DNA from: Gammaproteobacteria bacterium
GTDB taxonomy: Bacteria; Pseudomonadota; Gammaproteobacteria; Steroidobacterales; Steroidobacteraceae
Assembly: GCA_005878835.1 (NCBI GenBank)
Contig: VBMV01000050.1
Location: forward strand, 28,171 to 92,170
DNA length: 64,000 nt
Direction of reading: 5' to 3'
In this document: positions 15,873 through 25,655 of the stretch, piece after piece
How positions within the stretch are numbered: the first letter of the stretch is position 1
Layout of the letters: the number at the start of each line of letters is the position of its first letter
Program-made: the position numbers and the translations under genes
The notes under the pieces: model-generated
What the model was told of the DNA's origin: nothing
Databases searched by the model: none
Seen by the model: the letters and a program-made list of their open reading frames with translations, nothing else

Positions 15873-17327
15873 TCAAGCGGTACCGCCGACCGTGAGTCCT
15901 TCGATCCTCAGCGTCGGCTGACCGACGCCGACCGGCACGCTCTGTCCGTCCTTGCCGCAGGTCCCAACACCGTCGTCGAGCCTCAGGTCGTTGCCGACCA
16001 TCGAGACGCGCGTCAGCACGTCCGGACCGTTGCCGATCAGGGTCGCGCCCTTCAGCGGCGCACCCACACGGCCGTTCTCGATGGCATACGCCTCGCTGGC
16101 CGAGAACACGAACTTGCCGGAGGTGATATCCACCTGCCCGCCGCCGAAATTGACCGCGTAAATGCCGCGCTGCACCGAGCGGATGATTTCCTCGGGTGCA
16201 TGCGGCCCGGGCCGCATGTAGGTGTTGGTCATGCGCGGCAGGGTCATGTGCGCGAAAGACTCGCGTCGGCCGTTGCCGGTCGGGTGCGCGCCCATCAGCC
16301 GGGCGTTCAACCGGTCCTGCATGTAGCCGCGCAGCACCCCGTTCTCGATCAGGGTGGTGCACTGGGTCGGCGTGCCCTCGTCGTCGATGTTGAGTGAGCC
16401 GCGGCGCGCGGCGAGCGTGCCGTCATCGACCACCGTGCACTCGGGCGCCGCCACCTGCTCGCCGATGCGGCCGGCGAATGCGGAGGTGCCCTTGCGGTTG
16501 AAGTCACCTTCCAGCCCATGCCCGATCGCCTCGTGCAGCAGGATCCCCGGCCAGCCCGGACCCAGCACCACCGTCATGGTGCCGGCCGGTGCCGGCCGCG
16601 CCTCGAGATTGACGAGCGCCTGGCGGACGGCTTCACGCGCCAGGGCGAGCGGCCGCTCGCCTGCGACGAGCTCGGCGAGCGAATAGCGGCCGCCGGCGCC
16701 GGCGTAGCCCTGTTCACGCCGGCCGCCCTGCTCCACCAGCACCGAGACGTTGAAACGCACCAGCGGACGCACGTCCGCGGCCAGCTCCCCGTCGCTGGTG
16801 GCGATGAGCACCACTTCGTGCACGGCGACCACGCTGGCGGTGACGTGCACGACGCGCGGATCGATGCGCCGCGCCTCGCGATCGACACGTTCGAGCCAGG
16901 CGATCTTGTCCGGGGTGGCGAGCGCGGCCGCGGGGTCCGCCGGCAGATACAGCCGATGCCCGGTTTTCGCCCGCCAGGCACTGACGCGCCGCTCGCCGCC
17001 ATGCGACGCGATGGCACGCGCGGCACGCGAGGCCTCCTCCAGCGCCGGCAGCACGATCTCGTCCGAGTAGGCGAATCCGGTCTTCTCTCCGGCGAGCGCC
17101 CGCACGCCAACCCCCTGCTCGATGCTGGCGCTGCCGTCCTTGACCATGCCGTCCTCGAGCGACCAGGACTCCTGGTGCGCGAGCTGGAAGTACAGATCGG
17201 CGAAATCCACCGAGTGCGCGAGCACCTCCCCGAACACCCGGTCGAGGCGCCCATCATCGAGACCGCTCGGCCGCAGGATGAGGTCGCGGGCCAGCTTCAG
17301 CGGGTCGCCAGGCGGGGAATCACTCAT
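15873..17327 (-). CDS. tldD: Metalloprotease TldD
   Basis: A 484-residue TldD, the catalytic half of the TldD/TldE peptidase, usual length 481. It carries the zinc motif HEAIGH (about 265-270) in [17 protein letters not shown], and [25 protein letters not shown] 17327 gives the family N-terminus; the open frame continues upstream across the next gene but is a shadow. It is downstream of nit and yhdP, an order common in gammaproteobacteria. Confidence 0.95.
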   Translation of the reverse strand: MSDSPPGDPLKLARDLILRPSGLDDGRLDRVFGEVLAHSVDFADLYFQLAHQESWSLEDGMVKDGSASIEQGVGVRALAGEKTGFAYSDEIVLPALEEASRAARAIASHGGERRVSAWRAKTGHRLYLPADPAAALATPDKIAWLERVDREARRIDPRVVHVTASVVAVHEVVLIATSDGELAADVRPLVRFNVSVLVEQGGRREQGYAGAGGRYSLAELVAGERPLALAREAVRQALVNLEARPAPAGTMTVVLGPGWPGILLHEAIGHGLEGDFNRKGTSAFAGRIGEQVAAPECTVVDDGTLAARRGSLNIDDEGTPTQCTTLIENGVLRGYMQDRLNARLMGAHPTGNGRRESFAHMTLPRMTNTYMRPGPHAPEEIIRSVQRGIYAVNFGGGQVDITSGKFVFSASEAYAIENGRVGAPLKGATLIGNGPDVLTRVSMVGNDLRLDDGVGTCGKDGQSVPVGVGQPTLRIEGLTVGGTA

Positions 17328-17338
17328 GGGCGCCTCAC

Positions 17339-18166
17339 TCACGAAGGTGTATTTGCGTCCACCAGGACGCGGTGCAGCAGCGCCGGGAAGCTCTCGCGCA
17401 CGCCCGTCTGCTGCGCCAGATCCACCTCCGCCACCGCGCAGCCGCGGCCGCGCGGCACGCGCTGCAGGACTCGTCCCCAATAATCCACGATCATGCTGTC
17501 GCCGTAAGTCTCGCGTCCATTGGGATGGAAGCCGGACTGCGCCGGCGCCACGACGTAACAGAGGTTCTCGATGGCCCGGGCGCGCACCAGGGTCTCCCAG
17601 TGCGCCCGCCCGGTGGGGCTGGTGAACGCCGAGGGCACCGCCAGTAGTTGCGCGCCGGCCGCGCTCAGGTGCCGGTACAGCTCCGGAAACCTCACGTCGT
17701 AGCATACCGACAGCCCCAGCCGGCCGGCCGGCGTGTCAATTACCGCGGCACTCGTGCCGGGAGCGACGTGCGCCGACTCCCGGTAGCTCTCGGCGCGCCC
17801 GGGAATGTCGACATCGAACAGGTGGATCTTGTCGTAGCGGGCGACGCGCCGCCCGTCGCTGTCGTATACCAGCGAGGCGGCCGCCACGCGCCCGTCGGCG
17901 GCGCCGCGCAGCGGTATCGTGCCGCCCACGATCCACAGTCGCAGGCGCCGCGCGCTCGCTGCCAGGAAATCCTGCACCGCCCCGCTCCCGTCCGCTTCCG
18001 CCACGGCGCGCTTGTCGGCGTCCTTCAGGCCCATGAAGGAGAAATTCTCCGGCAGCGCCGCGAGTCGTGCGCCGCGGCCCGCCGCATCCTCGAGCAGCGC
18101 GCGCGCCTGCTCGAGGTTCGCCGGCACCTCGGGCCCGGACGTCATCTGAATTGCGGCCACCTTCAT
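17339..18166 (-). CDS. Carbon-nitrogen hydrolase (nitrilase family, NIT1-like)
   Basis: A 275-residue nitrilase-superfamily amidase with the full triad: Glu40 in LPENFSFMG, Lys113 in YDKIHLF and Cys155 in [14 protein letters not shown]. The closest type is the NIT1/deaminated-glutathione amidase branch, a metabolite-repair enzyme. It sits between yhdP and tldD, 11 bases from tldD. Substrate is inferred from the family branch, not shown. Confidence 0.85.
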   Translation of the reverse strand: MKVAAIQMTSGPEVPANLEQARALLEDAAGRGARLAALPENFSFMGLKDADKRAVAEADGSGAVQDFLAASARRLRLWIVGGTIPLRGAADGRVAAASLVYDSDGRRVARYDKIHLFDVDIPGRAESYRESAHVAPGTSAAVIDTPAGRLGLSVCYDVRFPELYRHLSAAGAQLLAVPSAFTSPTGRAHWETLVRARAIENLCYVVAPAQSGFHPNGRETYGDSMIVDYWGRVLQRVPRGRGCAVAEVDLAQQTGVRESFPALLHRVLVDANTPS

Positions 18167-18174
18167 CCGTCACC

Positions 18175-21100
18175 TCATTCCGCAGGCGTCACGATCGGCT
18201 CAACCCAGGTGCCGCGCAAACGCAGCGCGGCACGCGAGCGATCCGCGGTCGAGCCGTTGAACAACTCGCGCATGGACAGCCACGCTGCCGCAACCCTGGG
18301 CGTCGGGCCGAGGCGGCGCACGGCAGCCGGCAGACGCTCCTCGCCACGCAGGATCCAAGCCTGCTCATCGTAGTCCTGCGCCAGCAGACCGGTGCGCCCG
18401 CGCACCAGGATCTCCGCGTCACCGTCGAAGTGCAGGTCAGAGGTCGTCGCCTGCCCGTCGTGCAGCACGAAGTCCGCCGTCAGGCTCGAGAAGCTCAGCC
18501 CGGGGCTCATTCCTTTGGTCAGCGCCGGCACGACCAGCAGCGCGAAAGGAACGCCCGCGGAAGGCGCCCCCGCCGCGCGCGTGACACCCTGCTCGAGCTG
18601 CATATGGAGGCGTCCGTCGAGGGTTGCAAGGGAGCTGGGCGCCTGCTGCGGCCATTGCAACTCGCCCTGCAGCCGCCCGTGGCTCGCGTCGAGCTCCGGC
18701 CGGAAGCCGAAGGCGGACAGCGTGGCCGCGGCATTGCGGCTCTCGAGGCTGAACTGCAGGCGGCACACGCCATCCCGGCACTGCAGCGTGCCGCGCGTGT
18801 CCTCGTTGTCGCCGGCCAGGTGCAACTCGCTCACCTCGAGCGCGTCCGCCTGGGCTGCGAGCAGCGCGTCGAACCTGCCGAGGGAATGGCCCTGCCACTG
18901 CAGATTCTCGATGGAGAGTTGGGCGGCAGGCGCGAGCGCCGCCAGCATTGCTGCCCCGAGTGCGGCGTCGCCGGGTTGCGCCAGGTTGAGCCTGGCAAGC
19001 TGCACCAGCGCCGGATGTGCGCCGCTCACCACCGCCGGCCAGCGCACCGTGCCGGAGAAGTCCGCGGACTGCAGCTGCAGCTGTCCGCCCGCGCGGCTTG
19101 CCTGCCCCGTGAGGCTCACCTCCGGGTAGCTGCGCTCCCCGGCGATGAGCTGGGAGGTCGTCAGCCGCGCGCTCACCGCCGGCAGCGCCGCATCCCGGCC
19201 GATCTGCCGCCACAGCGCCAGATACGCCGGCAGGTCGAGGCGGTTGACGTGACCTTCCAGCCACAGCCCCGGCTCCGCGGGCGGCGTCGGTGCCGTGGAG
19301 GCGAGACGAACCGCGCCGCGCTCGATGCGCCACAGCTCACCGCTGCGGCTGAGCGCCGCCCAGGCGTGCAGCCGCTCGCCGAGGCTCAGTCGCAACTGCC
19401 CGGCGTCGGCACCGGCCTGTACTTCGACGTGCAGCGGCAGCAGCGCGCCCTGCGCCTTGGCAAAGGGCTCGGGCAGGCGGCTACTGACGCCGATCAGGTT
19501 CGAATCGGCGCGCACGCGCCAGCGCGCACTGCCCGCATCCGCCGCCGGCAGGAAACTGAGCAGCGCGCTCCATTCGGCGCTGCCCGCGAGCTGGGCATCG
19601 TCGCTCGCTCCGGCCGCCAGCACCGCCTGCCGCACGTCCACCAGACCGCGCCCGGAAATCACCAGTGCGGTGACGTCGGGGTCGCGCCGCTCCGCGACGC
19701 CGAGGCTGACCGGACCGCCCAGCCACTGCCCGGTCAGGGTCGAGGGCTGCAGGTGGCCGGCCGCAAAGGCGAGCGTGCCGCGTAGCGCATCGATCGGCGG
19801 CAGGCCCGCCACCGCATGCAGCTGCGCGCCATCGAGCACCGCCGTGACGCGCGTACGTACGCGCGGCTGGCGAACCAGCATGTCGACATCGAGCAGCGTG
19901 TCACCGCGCACATCGACATCCTGCAGCCCGGGGGCGTAGGCGCTGAGCTGCGGGTGTTGACGCAGCCACGCCAGCGCCTGCTGCGCGCTGCCGGTGACGC
20001 GCCCGGCGAGATGCATGGCGCGACCGCGCGCGTCCCACTCGGCACTCGCCGCGACCAGTTGGAACGTCCCGACCTGCCCGCCGTCGATCGTCGCATGCAT
20101 GCGCGGGCCGTGCCACTCGATGCGCGCATCCAGATGCTGCGTATCGGGCCAGGGATCGGAGCCTGCCAGGGTCGCGTCGCGCAGCCCCACAGCGCCCCGG
20201 AACTCGGTGCCGCCGCGGCTCCAGGGCGGTTGGGCCGCAGTGAGCGGTCCGCGCCACTCGAGATCCGCGCTCGCGATGCGCCCGGCGGTGAGCTGGGCGG
20301 CAGGGGCGCCGAACGCGGCCAGCGCGCGGGCGCCCAGCAGCCGGGCGAGCAACGCCACGTCGGCGTCCCGGACAGCGACGTGCGCGTTGATCTGCGGCTG
20401 CCGGCCGGCGGCCGCGGCGCCGATCGCGCCGCTGGCGGCAACACTCAGCTGCGCGCGCCGGACCTCGAGGTCATCGGTGCTCACCTGCCAGCCGCCGCCG
20501 TCGGCGGCGATGGCGAGGCGCGCGCCGATCGCAACATTGTCGAGCACGAGGGGCTCCTCGCGCGCCAGGGTGAGCTGCGCCGCGTGCGCCTGCAGATCGG
20601 CCACCAGGCGCGCGTCGGCTCCCGCTACGTGCCCGGTCAGTCCGGTGAGCACCATGTCGCGCGAGGGCGTTGCGAGCGTGACGTTTTCCAGTTGTGCGGA
20701 AGTTCGCAGACGTACGCCCCCGGGGCGGCCCGCATTCCAGTCGAACGCCAGCTCGCGCACCGCGCCGCTCAAGGCCACCTGCGCGAGCGGCAGCTGCGGG
20801 GCATACCAGCGCGCGATGGCGGCGACCACGGGAAGCGGCGCGGATTGCAGCGTGCCGTGCGCCCAGGCGGCGTCGGTGGCGGCGTCGACGCTCAGGGTCG
20901 CGGGCGCAGATGCGGGCGCGCCGATCTCGAGCGCGTGCGCCTCGAGGCGCCAGTGCCCGCCGAGCCGCGCTAGCCGCCACGCACCGCTCAGCCGCCCGAC
21001 GGTGAGCGCCGCGGCGCCGGCGACCGGCGCCCTCCACTGGAGCGCCTGCGCCAGCACCGTGCCGTCGGCGACGAGGAGGCGTCCCTGCGCGAATTCGGTG

Positions 21101-21948
21101 TGCAGCTCGAGGTTGCCCCGGCCCGCTTGCGGCAGGTAGCGCTGCCAGGGCGGATATTCGCTGAGCGCCCGCCAGCCGGCGAACTCGAGCATGCGGCCTT
21201 CGAAACTGAGGGTGCCGCTCGAGCCGGCCGGCCGTGCGGGATCGCCGGTCACGGCCAAGGCGAGGTGCGCGCTGGCACCGAGACTTGCGGGCAGCAGCAC
21301 CAGCGCGTCCGCAGTCCACGCCGAAGCCCGGTGCCGCAGCTGTGCGTGCGTGACGCTCAGCGTGAGGGGGAGCGGCGCCCCGCTGAGGGGCCAGCGCAGC
21401 GTGCCACCCTGGATGTCGATGCGCCCGTCCCGCCAGCGCGACAACAACCGTGCGCCGGCGCTCGGCAGCGGCTCGTGCCCGGCGACGCCGGCACGCGCGC
21501 CGGCCAGACCTGTGCCGGCCCCGAGATCGATGTCGGGGTTCACCAGCGTGATGCGCCCGGCCTCGAGCCGGCCGCTGCGCACCATGCGCCAGGCGTCCAG
21601 TCCGACGATGAGCTGCGGCGCACGCAGCAGCGCCCCGGGCCCGCCGGGCTCACCGAGCGCGACACTGTGAAACACGGCTTCAGGACCGTACCAACCCCAG
21701 CGCACGGAAAGCTCGCTGAAGCTCACGTTGAGTCCGGTCTGCTGGCGGATCAACTCCTCGAGCGCGGCGCGGTGCTGCGGCACGCGCGCGGCGGCCAGCT
21801 CCCAGGCGATCAACACCACCGCACCCAGGATGGTGGCGCCGCCGAGCACCCAGGCCGCCGAGCGCAGCCCGGCGCGCGCCGGGCACGCCGCGCCTGCGGC
21901 GGCAGGGGCAACCGGCCCGGCAGCAGGCTCTGCTGGCGTTACACGCAC
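18175..21948 (-). CDS. yhdP: YhdP-type AsmA-like phospholipid transport protein
   Basis: A 1257-residue AsmA-like protein. One N-terminal membrane helix (about 30-52, AAWVLGGATILGAVVLIAWELAAA) anchors a very long beta-rich periplasmic body with a DUF3971-type middle and an AsmA-like C-terminal part. YhdP, TamB and YdbH together move phospholipids across the periplasm to the outer membrane. Length matches E. coli YhdP (1266). Start is GTG 21948, without a strong ribosome site; the next residues are Pro/Ala-rich. It follows rng as in E. coli. Confidence 0.9.
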   Translation of the reverse strand: MRVTPAEPAAGPVAPAAAGAACPARAGLRSAAWVLGGATILGAVVLIAWELAAARVPQHRAALEELIRQQTGLNVSFSELSVRWGWYGPEAVFHSVALGEPGGPGALLRAPQLIVGLDAWRMVRSGRLEAGRITLVNPDIDLGAGTGLAGARAGVAGHEPLPSAGARLLSRWRDGRIDIQGGTLRWPLSGAPLPLTLSVTHAQLRHRASAWTADALVLLPASLGASAHLALAVTGDPARPAGSSGTLSFEGRMLEFAGWRALSEYPPWQRYLPQAGRGNLELHTEFAQGRLLVADGTVLAQALQWRAPVAGAAALTVGRLSGAWRLARLGGHWRLEAHALEIGAPASAPATLSVDAATDAAWAHGTLQSAPLPVVAAIARWYAPQLPLAQVALSGAVRELAFDWNAGRPGGVRLRTSAQLENVTLATPSRDMVLTGLTGHVAGADARLVADLQAHAAQLTLAREEPLVLDNVAIGARLAIAADGGGWQVSTDDLEVRRAQLSVAASGAIGAAAAGRQPQINAHVAVRDADVALLARLLGARALAAFGAPAAQLTAGRIASADLEWRGPLTAAQPPWSRGGTEFRGAVGLRDATLAGSDPWPDTQHLDARIEWHGPRMHATIDGGQVGTFQLVAASAEWDARGRAMHLAGRVTGSAQQALAWLRQHPQLSAYAPGLQDVDVRGDTLLDVDMLVRQPRVRTRVTAVLDGAQLHAVAGLPPIDALRGTLAFAAGHLQPSTLTGQWLGGPVSLGVAERRDPDVTALVISGRGLVDVRQAVLAAGASDDAQLAGSAEWSALLSFLPAADAGSARWRVRADSNLIGVSSRLPEPFAKAQGALLPLHVEVQAGADAGQLRLSLGERLHAWAALSRSGELWRIERGAVRLASTAPTPPAEPGLWLEGHVNRLDLPAYLALWRQIGRDAALPAVSARLTTSQLIAGERSYPEVSLTGQASRAGGQLQLQSADFSGTVRWPAVVSGAHPALVQLARLNLAQPGDAALGAAMLAALAPAAQLSIENLQWQGHSLGRFDALLAAQADALEVSELHLAGDNEDTRGTLQCRDGVCRLQFSLESRNAAATLSAFGFRPELDASHGRLQGELQWPQQAPSSLATLDGRLHMQLEQGVTRAAGAPSAGVPFALLVVPALTKGMSPGLSFSSLTADFVLHDGQATTSDLHFDGDAEILVRGRTGLLAQDYDEQAWILRGEERLPAAVRRLGPTPRVAAAWLSMRELFNGSTADRSRAALRLRGTWVEPIVTPAE

Positions 21949-21958
21949 TCTTGTGCCT

Positions 21959-23443
21959 TTAGACGAGTACGACGTCGTAGTGATCAGCGCCGTAGAGGGC
22001 CTCGACCTGCAGGCGGATCGGACGACCGACCTGCGCCTCGAGCTCCCCGAGAGTGGCGGACTCCTCGTCCAGGAGGCGATCCACGACGTCCTGGTGAGCG
22101 AGTATCAGCAGCTCACGACTGGCAAACTGTCGGCTCTGTCGCACAATTTCCCGAAAAATCTCGTTGCACACCGTTTCCGGCGTGCGGATGAAACCGCGCC
22201 CCACGCAGCTTGGACACGGCTGACACAGCAGATGTTCCAGGCTCTCGCGGGTGCGCTTGCGGGTCATTTCCACGAGCCCGAGCGGCGAGAGGCTCACGAT
22301 GTGCGTCTGGGCGCGATCACCGGACAGCGCCCGCTCGAGGGCGCTCAGCACGGCGCGCCGGTGCGGCTCATCGCGCATGTCGATGAAGTCGATGATGATG
22401 ATGCCGCCGAGATTGCGCAGCCGCAGTTGCCGCGCGATGCTCACCGCCGCCTCGAGGTTGGTGCGGAAGATGGTCTCCTCGAGATTGCGATGACCCACAT
22501 AGGCACCGGTGTTCACGTCGATGGTGGTCATCGCCTCGGTCTGGTCGATCACCAGGTGGCCGCCGGACTTCAGCGGCACCTTGCGGTCGAGCGCCTTGGC
22601 GATCTCCTCCTCGACGCCGTTCAGGTCGAGTATCGGGCGCGCGCCGGCGTACAGTTCGATGACCGGCGCCGCCTCGGGCATGAAGGCGGCGGCGAACTGT
22701 TGCATACGCTCGTGCTCGCGCGGCGAATCGACCAGCACGCGGCTCACGCCGCGGCCGAGCTCATCGCGCAGCACCCGCAGGCACAGCGGCAGGTCCTCGT
22801 GGACCACCGAGCCGGGGGGCACCTCGCCGGCACGCGCGCGCACGTGATCCCACAGCTTGGCGAGATAGGCCATGTCCTCGCGCAGGGCCTCGGCAGAGGC
22901 CCCCTGTGCGGCCGTGCGCACGATGTACCCGCCGCTCGCGCCGGGGGTCAACAGCTGCGCCAGCACGGTCTTCAGTCGCGTGCGTTCGGCCTCCTCCTCG
23001 ATGCGCGCCGACACCCCGATCGACTCACCGCGCGGCAGGTACACCAGATAGCGCGACGGCAGGGCAATGAAGGTGGTGAGCCGCGCACCCTTGGTGCCGA
23101 TGGGGTCCTTGATCACCTGCACCAGGATGTCGTCACCGCAGTTCACCAGCCGCCGGATATCCTCCACCGCCGGCGGGCTCGCCAGCGGCGCACTCGCGCC
23201 GTCGTCCTCCGAAGGCGCGCCGGCGATGTCGGCAGCGTGCAGGAATGCGGTGCGCTCCAGGCCGATTTCCACGAACGCCGCCTGCATGCCGGGCAGCACG
23301 CGCGACACTCGCCCTTTGTACAGGCTGCTCACCAGTCCGCGGCGGCTGGCGCGCTCGATGTGAATCTCCTGCAGCACGCCGTTCTCGAGTATGGCGGCGC
23401 GGGTCTCGCGCGGCGCGATGTTGACCAGGATCTCCACGCTCAC
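21959..23443 (-). CDS. rng: Ribonuclease G
   Basis: A 494-residue RNase G that processes the 16S rRNA 5' end. It has the N-terminal S1-like region (SLYKGRVSRVLPGMQAAFVEIG), the catalytic DNase I-like part with VIDQTEAMTTIDVNTG and GGIIIIDFIDM, and the zinc-link CPSC (in CQPCPSCVGRG) used for dimer formation. It lacks the long C-terminal scaffold of RNase E. Start GTG 23443 with GGAGCG upstream; the four bases after the maf stop place it in the same transcript. Confidence 0.95.
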   Translation of the reverse strand: MSVEILVNIAPRETRAAILENGVLQEIHIERASRRGLVSSLYKGRVSRVLPGMQAAFVEIGLERTAFLHAADIAGAPSEDDGASAPLASPPAVEDIRRLVNCGDDILVQVIKDPIGTKGARLTTFIALPSRYLVYLPRGESIGVSARIEEEAERTRLKTVLAQLLTPGASGGYIVRTAAQGASAEALREDMAYLAKLWDHVRARAGEVPPGSVVHEDLPLCLRVLRDELGRGVSRVLVDSPREHERMQQFAAAFMPEAAPVIELYAGARPILDLNGVEEEIAKALDRKVPLKSGGHLVIDQTEAMTTIDVNTGAYVGHRNLEETIFRTNLEAAVSIARQLRLRNLGGIIIIDFIDMRDEPHRRAVLSALERALSGDRAQTHIVSLSPLGLVEMTRKRTRESLEHLLCQPCPSCVGRGFIRTPETVCNEIFREIVRQSRQFASRELLILAHQDVVDRLLDEESATLGELEAQVGRPIRLQVEALYGADHYDVVLV

Positions 23444-23446
23444 CGC

Positions 23447-24058
23447 TTACGCTCCCGCACGTGCGCCGTGCCGCCAGTACGGCACCCCCGCCTCACGCAG
23501 CAGCTCCGCCGTCTCGAACAGCGGCAGACCCATCACTCCCGAGTAGCTGCCGCTCAGGTGCTCGATGAACACCGCGGCGCGCCCCTGGACCGCGTACCCA
23601 CCGGCCTTGTCACGCGGCTCGCCCGTGTGCCAGTAGGCGCTGCATTCGGCGCGACTGAGGGTGCGGAAGCGCACCTCGCTCGCGCTCAGGCGCAAGCTCA
23701 CCGCGCCGTGAGCCGCAAGCGCCACGGCGGTGAGCACCTGGTGCGTGCGCCCGGAGAGGCGCTCGAGCATGGCGAGACTCTCAGCCTCGTCGGCAGGCTT
23801 GCCGCACACGATCTCATCGAGCACCACGGTGGTGTCGGCGGCGAGCACCGGCAGCCTCACGCCGCGCTCACGCACGGCGAGCGCCTTGGCGCGGGCCATG
23901 CGCACCACGTAATCTGCCGCGCGTTCCCCGCAGCGCAGCGCCTCGTCGAGGTGCGCCGCGCTCACCACGTGCGGCACGCCGATCTGCGCCAGCAGCTCGC
24001 GGCGCCGCGCGGAGGCCGAGGCGAGACACACGAGCGGTGCAGGGTCGTGCACTTTCAT
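23447..24058 (-). CDS. maf: Maf-family nucleotide pyrophosphatase
   Basis: A 203-residue Maf/YhdE protein. It has the family start LASASARRRELLAQIG, VLAADTTVVLDEIVCGKP, and DKAGGYAVQGRAAVFIEHLSGSYSGVMGLPLFET. Members hydrolyse dTTP/UTP or other noncanonical nucleotides; the YhdE type next to rng is usually dTTP/UTP-specific. One-base overlap with rlmH upstream. Confidence 0.94.
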   Translation of the reverse strand: MKVHDPAPLVCLASASARRRELLAQIGVPHVVSAAHLDEALRCGERAADYVVRMARAKALAVRERGVRLPVLAADTTVVLDEIVCGKPADEAESLAMLERLSGRTHQVLTAVALAAHGAVSLRLSASEVRFRTLSRAECSAYWHTGEPRDKAGGYAVQGRAAVFIEHLSGSYSGVMGLPLFETAELLREAGVPYWRHGARAGA

Positions 24059-24528
24059 CAGTCGCGGTGATAGGGGTGGTGCGTCAGTATGCTGTGCGCC
24101 CGGTACAGCTGCTCGGCGAGCAGTACGCGCACCAGCGCGTGCGGCAGTGTCAGCCGTGACAGCGACAGGGTGAAGTTGCCGCGCGCCAGCACCTGCGGGG
24201 CGAGGCCGTCGGGGCCGCCGATCAGGAACGCCAGATCCTCGCCCTGCTGCATGCGCTCCTGCAGCCAGGCCGCGAGCTCGCGCGTCGAGAGCTGCGTACC
24301 GCGCTCATCGAGGACCGTCACATGATCGCCGGGGCGCACGGCGCCAAGCAGGCGCTGGCCCTCGGCCGCGATCGCGTTGTGCGCCGTGCCGCCGGCACTG
24401 CGCGCGCCGGGCTCGATCTCAACCAGCGATGTGGCGAGGCGGGATGGGAGCCGGGCCAGGTAGTCTTCGCAGGCGCTGCGCGCCCAGGCGGGCGGGCGCG
24501 TGCCCACGGCGATCACGCGCACGCGCAT
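24058..24528 (-). CDS. rlmH: 23S rRNA pseudouridine-1915 N3-methyltransferase
   Basis: A 156-residue SPOUT methyltransferase that methylates pseudouridine 1915 in helix 69 of 23S rRNA. Motifs: MRVRVIAVGTRPPAW, LDERGTQLSTRELAAWL, FLIGGPDGL, and the knot-forming end SLSRLTLPHALVRVLLAEQLYRA with ILTHHPYHRD. Directly after rsfS as in most proteobacteria. Confidence 0.96.
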   Translation of the reverse strand: MRVRVIAVGTRPPAWARSACEDYLARLPSRLATSLVEIEPGARSAGGTAHNAIAAEGQRLLGAVRPGDHVTVLDERGTQLSTRELAAWLQERMQQGEDLAFLIGGPDGLAPQVLARGNFTLSLSRLTLPHALVRVLLAEQLYRAHSILTHHPYHRD

Positions 24529-24538
24529 CGGTCCTTAC

Positions 24539-24964
24539 CTACCGCGAGATTCGCCGCCGCCGTGCGGCCGCACGGGAAATCGCCGGGGGCAGGACCGCGG
24601 CCTCGAGCGGACCGCTGTCCCAGAGGCGCTCGAGACCATAGAACTCGCGCACCCGCGGCAGCATCACGTGCACCAGGATGTCCTGCAGGTCCACGAGCAC
24701 CCATTCCCCGTCGCGGGCGCCCTCGGTCCCGAGCGGCCGGCAGCCCGCCGCCTTGGCCTTCTCCACCACGCGCTCGGCGATCGAGCGCACGTGGCGGTCG
24801 GAATTGCCGCTCGCGATCACCATCGTGTCGACAATATCGGTCAGGCCCCGCACATCCAGCACCCTGACATTCACAGCCTTCATATCATCGAGCGCGGCCG
24901 TGACGAGGGTCTGCAACGGCGAGGCGCGCTCCTCCTTGGGGCGCAGGCGTGTGCGGGTGATCAT
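24539..24964 (-). CDS. rsfS: Ribosome silencing factor RsfS
   Basis: A 141-residue RsfS that binds L14 and blocks subunit joining in stationary phase. Core: VRVLDVRGLTDIVDTMVIASGNSDRHVRSIAERVVEKA, EWVLVDLQDILVHVMLPRVREFYGLERLW. The C-terminal 30 residues are Ala/Arg-rich (ISRAAARRRRISR), longer than in E. coli (105 residues). ATG 24964 is taken as the start; AGGAGA lies 14 bases upstream, rather far. Confidence 0.92.
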   Translation of the reverse strand: MITRTRLRPKEERASPLQTLVTAALDDMKAVNVRVLDVRGLTDIVDTMVIASGNSDRHVRSIAERVVEKAKAAGCRPLGTEGARDGEWVLVDLQDILVHVMLPRVREFYGLERLWDSGPLEAAVLPPAISRAAARRRRISR

Positions 24965-24995
24965 GTGCTTAAGTGAGTTCTCCTGAAACCATCCC

Positions 24996-25652
24996 TCAGC
25001 GGCCATCCGGCTCTTGCTGTGCAGCATAGCACCTCGTCTCCAGGATGATCTGCCTCACCTCGTCGGGAACGAGGTAGCGCGGGTCGCGGCCGGCGATGAT
25101 GAGGGTGCGCAGCTCGGTCGAGGAAATCTCCAGCTGGGTCACCGCGTGCACGTACACGCACCCGGAAGGTCTCTCGTGCAGCACGCGGATCGTGCCGGTG
25201 CCGTGATCGACCATGACCTCGCCGAGCGGACCGGTGGTGGGCGCCCGCCACCCCGGGCGGTGAGCCACCACGATATGCGCCAGCGCCAGGAGCTCGCGCC
25301 AGCGGTGCCAGTTGGGCAAGCCGAGAAACGCATCCATCCCGAGCAGCAGACACAGCGAGCGCTCCGGATATTCCCGGCGCAGCTCCGTCAGCGTGTCCAC
25401 CGAATAGGACACACCGCTGCGGCGCACTTCGCGGTCATCGACCACGAAGCTCGGCTGATCCGCCACCGCCGCCCGGACCATCTGCAGGCGCCGCTCCGGG
25501 CTCGCGTACAGCTGGGCGCGATGCGGCGGGCTGCCGGTGGGCAGGAAGCGCACTTCGGCGAGCCGCAGCTCCTGCCACAGCTCGAACGCCGTGCGCAGAT
25601 GGCCACAGTGAATCGGGTCGAAGGTGCCGCCGAAGACGCCGATGGGTTGCAT
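24996..25652 (-). CDS. nadD: Nicotinate-nucleotide adenylyltransferase
   Basis: A 218-residue NadD that adenylates nicotinate mononucleotide in NAD synthesis. GVFGGTFDPIHCGHLR (5-20) has the nucleotidyltransferase HxGH-type motif with His15 and His18. FLPTGSPPH and the C-terminal LEISSTELR complete the signature. Three bases separate it from holA, and rsfS follows. Confidence 0.96.
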   Translation of the reverse strand: MQPIGVFGGTFDPIHCGHLRTAFELWQELRLAEVRFLPTGSPPHRAQLYASPERRLQMVRAAVADQPSFVVDDREVRRSGVSYSVDTLTELRREYPERSLCLLLGMDAFLGLPNWHRWRELLALAHIVVAHRPGWRAPTTGPLGEVMVDHGTGTIRVLHERPSGCVYVHAVTQLEISSTELRTLIIAGRDPRYLVPDEVRQIILETRCYAAQQEPDGR

Positions 25653-25655
25653 CGC